NCBI GenBank assembly: GCA_024036415.1
Contig: JAMWET010005455.1
Location: 959,501 to 1,023,500 of the forward strand
Source: Prochilodus magdalenae
Taxonomy: Eukaryota; Chordata; Actinopteri; Characiformes; Prochilodontidae
Reading direction: 5' to 3'
Length of the DNA: 64,000 bases
The notes under the pieces are model-generated. The model saw nothing but the letters and a program-made list of their open reading frames with translations. It had not been told where the DNA came from and ran no database searches. Made by a program: the position numbers and the translations under genes. Positions 61,416-64,000 of the stretch are shown here, in pieces. How positions within the stretch are numbered: position 1 is the stretch's first letter; every line of letters begins with the position of its first letter.

Positions 61416-62246
61416 GAGTACGTCCTCTAAGCAGTATTGCACTGATGCATATGTAGGGCTGAACAGTTATTTGCTTTTATCGTAAAATTGAAGTTTGATG
61501 GTGCGCAATTTTCAAATTGCAAGTCCTGCAGTAAATTCTATTTTATGTAATTCAACATAGTATTAAGTTTTAAATAGAATTCAGCCTAATAACACAGAGC
61601 TTATGAATTGTCAATGTGGCACACTACGTTTAGCATTCAAGCTAAAAAAGAGCTTAGTTTACTGGAGCTTAATTTACAGTTGCAATCGCAATATTGGTTA
61701 GAAAAAATTGCAATTGCAAATCTTTTCCTAATTTGTTAAGTTAGTCATTGTTTTATTGAACATATTCTCATAAGGTCATATATTTATCAAACCTTTAACC
61801 AGAAGCTGTGCAAATGCCTTTCTATTGTATTGTTCTTTTTTCTTTTCCATGTATATGTGTGTAAATAGACTATATGGTTCAGATGCCCAAGTGCAGCAAT
61901 TTGTCATACATCATACTGCACACATTCCAAGTGATTTATAAAGTTAATACCTACCATTTCAGAACAACTCTTTGCATTTTTGTATTTATGTGTACATCTC
62001 TATTTACTATGCTTGTGAAATGACTGAAACTGATCATAAACATTTGTCTGAATGTGAGTGTGTTTAAAAAGTGTATTTCATTATTGAAACATGTAAATGA
62101 TAAAGATATAGATGGGTGTGAAGTGATGGGGTGGATAACTGACTGCGCAGGGACCTGTGACCCACAGTGGCCTTAAGGGGCCACAGACCTCAAGGCCCAA
62201 ACCGTTGAAAATACTAATTAAATGAATGAATTGTCTTTGTATGTAA

Positions 62247-62456
62247 TGACAAGTAAGGGAACCAGCCTTGTGAGCAGAAGGTCACATAGCAAGACACTTA
62301 ACCCCCATCTGCTCATTGGGTGCTGTGGAGGGGGCTGTCCATCACTTAAAGCAGGTGTGCTCACGGCCCATAATGTGTGTGCGAGTGTTACACACAGATT
62401 AAAAACATGCAGGGGCCAAATTCCTCTGTGTGCATGCACAAATGGTCAGTGGTTCT

Positions 62457-62458
<2 letters not shown>
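62247..62458 (+). repeat. SINE-like repeat
   Basis: Starts AAGGGAACCAGCCTTGTGAG. Contains GCAAGACACTTAACCCCCAT and GGGTGCTGTGGAGGGGGCTG, the usual 3' body of a fish tRNA SINE, and ends at an AT repeat. Confidence 0.5.

Positions 62459-62500
<42 letters not shown>
62459..62500. repeat. AT microsatellite
   Basis: About twenty TA units without interruption, attached to the end of the SINE-like repeat. Confidence 0.9.
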
Positions 62501-62503
<3 letters not shown>

Positions 62504-63209
62504 AAATTAAAATAATTACCATCCTCATTTATCCTTTAGAATCAAGCAGGCTTTTTTAGCGGTGTAAATAACCCTTGTTCTGATTGACTGCCCTAAAACC
62601 CGCCCAAGCCAAAATACTTAAGGAGAATGGTTGGGGCTAAAGAACTGTAGACTAAATACCCGGGTATATTAAAATTAAACTGAGCCTGTATAAAGTTTTA
62701 CTTCATAGCTCTTAGTTTTAGTGTAGACCAGATATACGTGGTCTATAATCCGTTACTGAATGAATAAAATGCGATATAAAATATGTTGTAGGCAGCCAGC
62801 AGATGGCGCATGTCTGCAATCCCCCACATTAGTGTTTTATGAGAAAGAGGTATTTATTTTTTTATTGTACTAGACTCAGATTGGTCTGGTCTGATCTGAC
62901 CATGCATGACCATATTCCAAGCTCTATATCTCGTGGACAGGGCGTTTCTGTTGCTCTGCTCTGAGAGGAAGTCTCATTAACAATCTGCTTAATGTCTACA
63001 AACCATTGTGAAAGTCATTCACAGTGATTTCATGACTTAATTCTACTAGAAAATACAGAGTCAGAGTCGGCGTCAGAAGGTCGTGTTGGGTAGTCAGTTT
63101 GTTTCTCTACAATGAACCATTTCACACCAAACCACACTGATCTGACTAAAAGGACTGAATTATTGTAAAATTTAGAAAATTGGTGGAATTTCCCTTTAAA
63201 TACATCTAT

Positions 63210-63450
63210 ACCAGGAAGGGTGGGATTGCTTTTGGGAAGGAAGATAAGGGTTGCCAGGAACAATAAATGATCCAATTATATATATCATGTATATATACAT
63301 AGTGTCTTTCAGTATGGTGTTGGGCCGCCATGTTTGCCAACATGCCAGACGTCTTGGCATGGAGTTGTAGAGGTTCCCAATGGTGACCTGTGCTAATCCA
63401 TCTGTGATAATCTATCTTGAATATTCTCACACAGTTCCACACAGAGGGGT
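63210..63450 (-). mobile_element. Tc1-like family B remnant
   Basis: Shares GGTTGCCAGGAACAATAAAT and GGCATGGAGTTGTAGAGGTT (complement of the transposase C-terminal block) with the copies at 3337 and 11817. Both ends are lost. Confidence 0.5.
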
Positions 63451-63534
63451 GGAGGCGGACTGACACCATGTCTTCTGGATGAGTGACGGGTGACAAACTG
63501 TTAATCTTGGTGCTGACCACAGTGCCTCCTTATG

Positions 63535-63770
63535 ATTCAGCATTTCATAATTATGACATAGTATATTATAATTATGACTAAGTATCTCATAATAATAACT
63601 TACTTTCTCATAATTATGACCGTGCACTATATTCCAAAATCATAACTTATCATCTCATAATAATGAGACCTATTATCTCACAATTGACTTACTTCCATTA
63701 TTATGAAAATTATGATAAAGAGAGCCTAATTATAAAACACAAAGTCAGAATTATGAGATACTGAATGGTC
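63535..63770. repeat. AT-rich dispersed repeat of a TCTCATAATTATGAC motif
   Basis: The motif recurs about eight times in both orientations with 10-25 base spacing. It is self-complementary at its centre (ATAATTAT), so the whole region can fold on itself. No coding content. Confidence 0.6.
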
Positions 63771-64000
63771 TTTTTTCTTCAAGCGGCGGTAATGATGTTC
63801 CATAGGCACCTCTGCGAACTTTCTGCTGTATAGTGATGGAGGAACACTGACCCCTGGAGGCTGGGAGGGAGAAAACCATCCCTCCACTGTGTTATGTCAA
63901 CTGACTGGGCTCAGGAGAGGGTGGCAGATTCATCCTTATTTGTCTAATATTGTCTCAGAATTATGGTGTGAGAGAGGAGGGAGCCATGAATCTCCGGGGA

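Larger units (their letters stand above)
61416..64000. other. ankrd46 3' UTR and downstream intergenic repeats
   Basis: No further gene is seen. 61416 to about 62060 is AT-rich and repeat-poor and is probably 3' UTR; a variant CATAAA near 62035 is the only weak end signal. After it come a SINE-like repeat, an AT microsatellite, a family B remnant and an ATAATTATGA-rich stretch. Confidence 0.5.

Overview
The window is nuclear DNA from a bony fish, almost certainly a teleost. It carries split vertebrate genes with GT/AG introns, CpG-rich promoters, long AT-rich introns, Tc1-type transposons, tRNA-derived SINEs, short fold-back elements and simple repeats. No bacterial, phage or organellar features were seen. 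The species cannot be named from the sequence.

Five protein genes were reconstructed exon by exon. On the + strand: (1) the 3' part of an NHS-family gene, best matched to nhsl2 (about 787-4413, 3' UTR to about 4980); (2) a complete retinal membrane guanylate cyclase, gucy2f type, with 18 coding exons (7051-22192, 1089 aa); (3) an insulin receptor substrate, irs4 type (27666-36289, 1091 aa, long 3' UTR to about 41845). On the - strand: (4) a complete autophagy protease, atg4a, with 13 coding exons (56916 down to 43779, 412 aa). On the + strand again: (5) ankrd46 (59114-61415, 228 aa), head to head with atg4a across a compact CpG-rich promoter. Every exon join keeps the reading frame, and the catalytic or signature residues are present.

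GUCY2F, IRS4 and ATG4A are neighbours on human Xq22.3 and NHSL2 lies on Xq13, so the first 57 kb is a conserved X-type linkage block. ankrd46, autosomal in human, takes the place beside atg4a that PSMD10 holds in human. The genes do not form one pathway: cytoskeleton and cell shape (nhsl2), phototransduction recovery (gucy2f), insulin/PI3K signalling (irs4), LC3/GABARAP processing (atg4a) and a tail-anchored ankyrin protein (ankrd46).

Between and inside the genes lies a dense layer of transposable elements: one nearly full-length Tc1/mariner element with TA duplications (51859-53469), a second deleted Tc1-like element (47589-48322), and several families of degenerate fold-back or Tc1-derived elements with up to seven copies each. 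There is also a 54-bp minisatellite that mimics a coding ORF, and a large inverted repeat with permuted arms in a gucy2f intron. I found no convincing undescribed system. The most checkable new points are a possible alternative last exon of gucy2f, three ZNF143/THAP11-like sites in the atg4a/ankrd46 promoter, and the unusual repeat structures.
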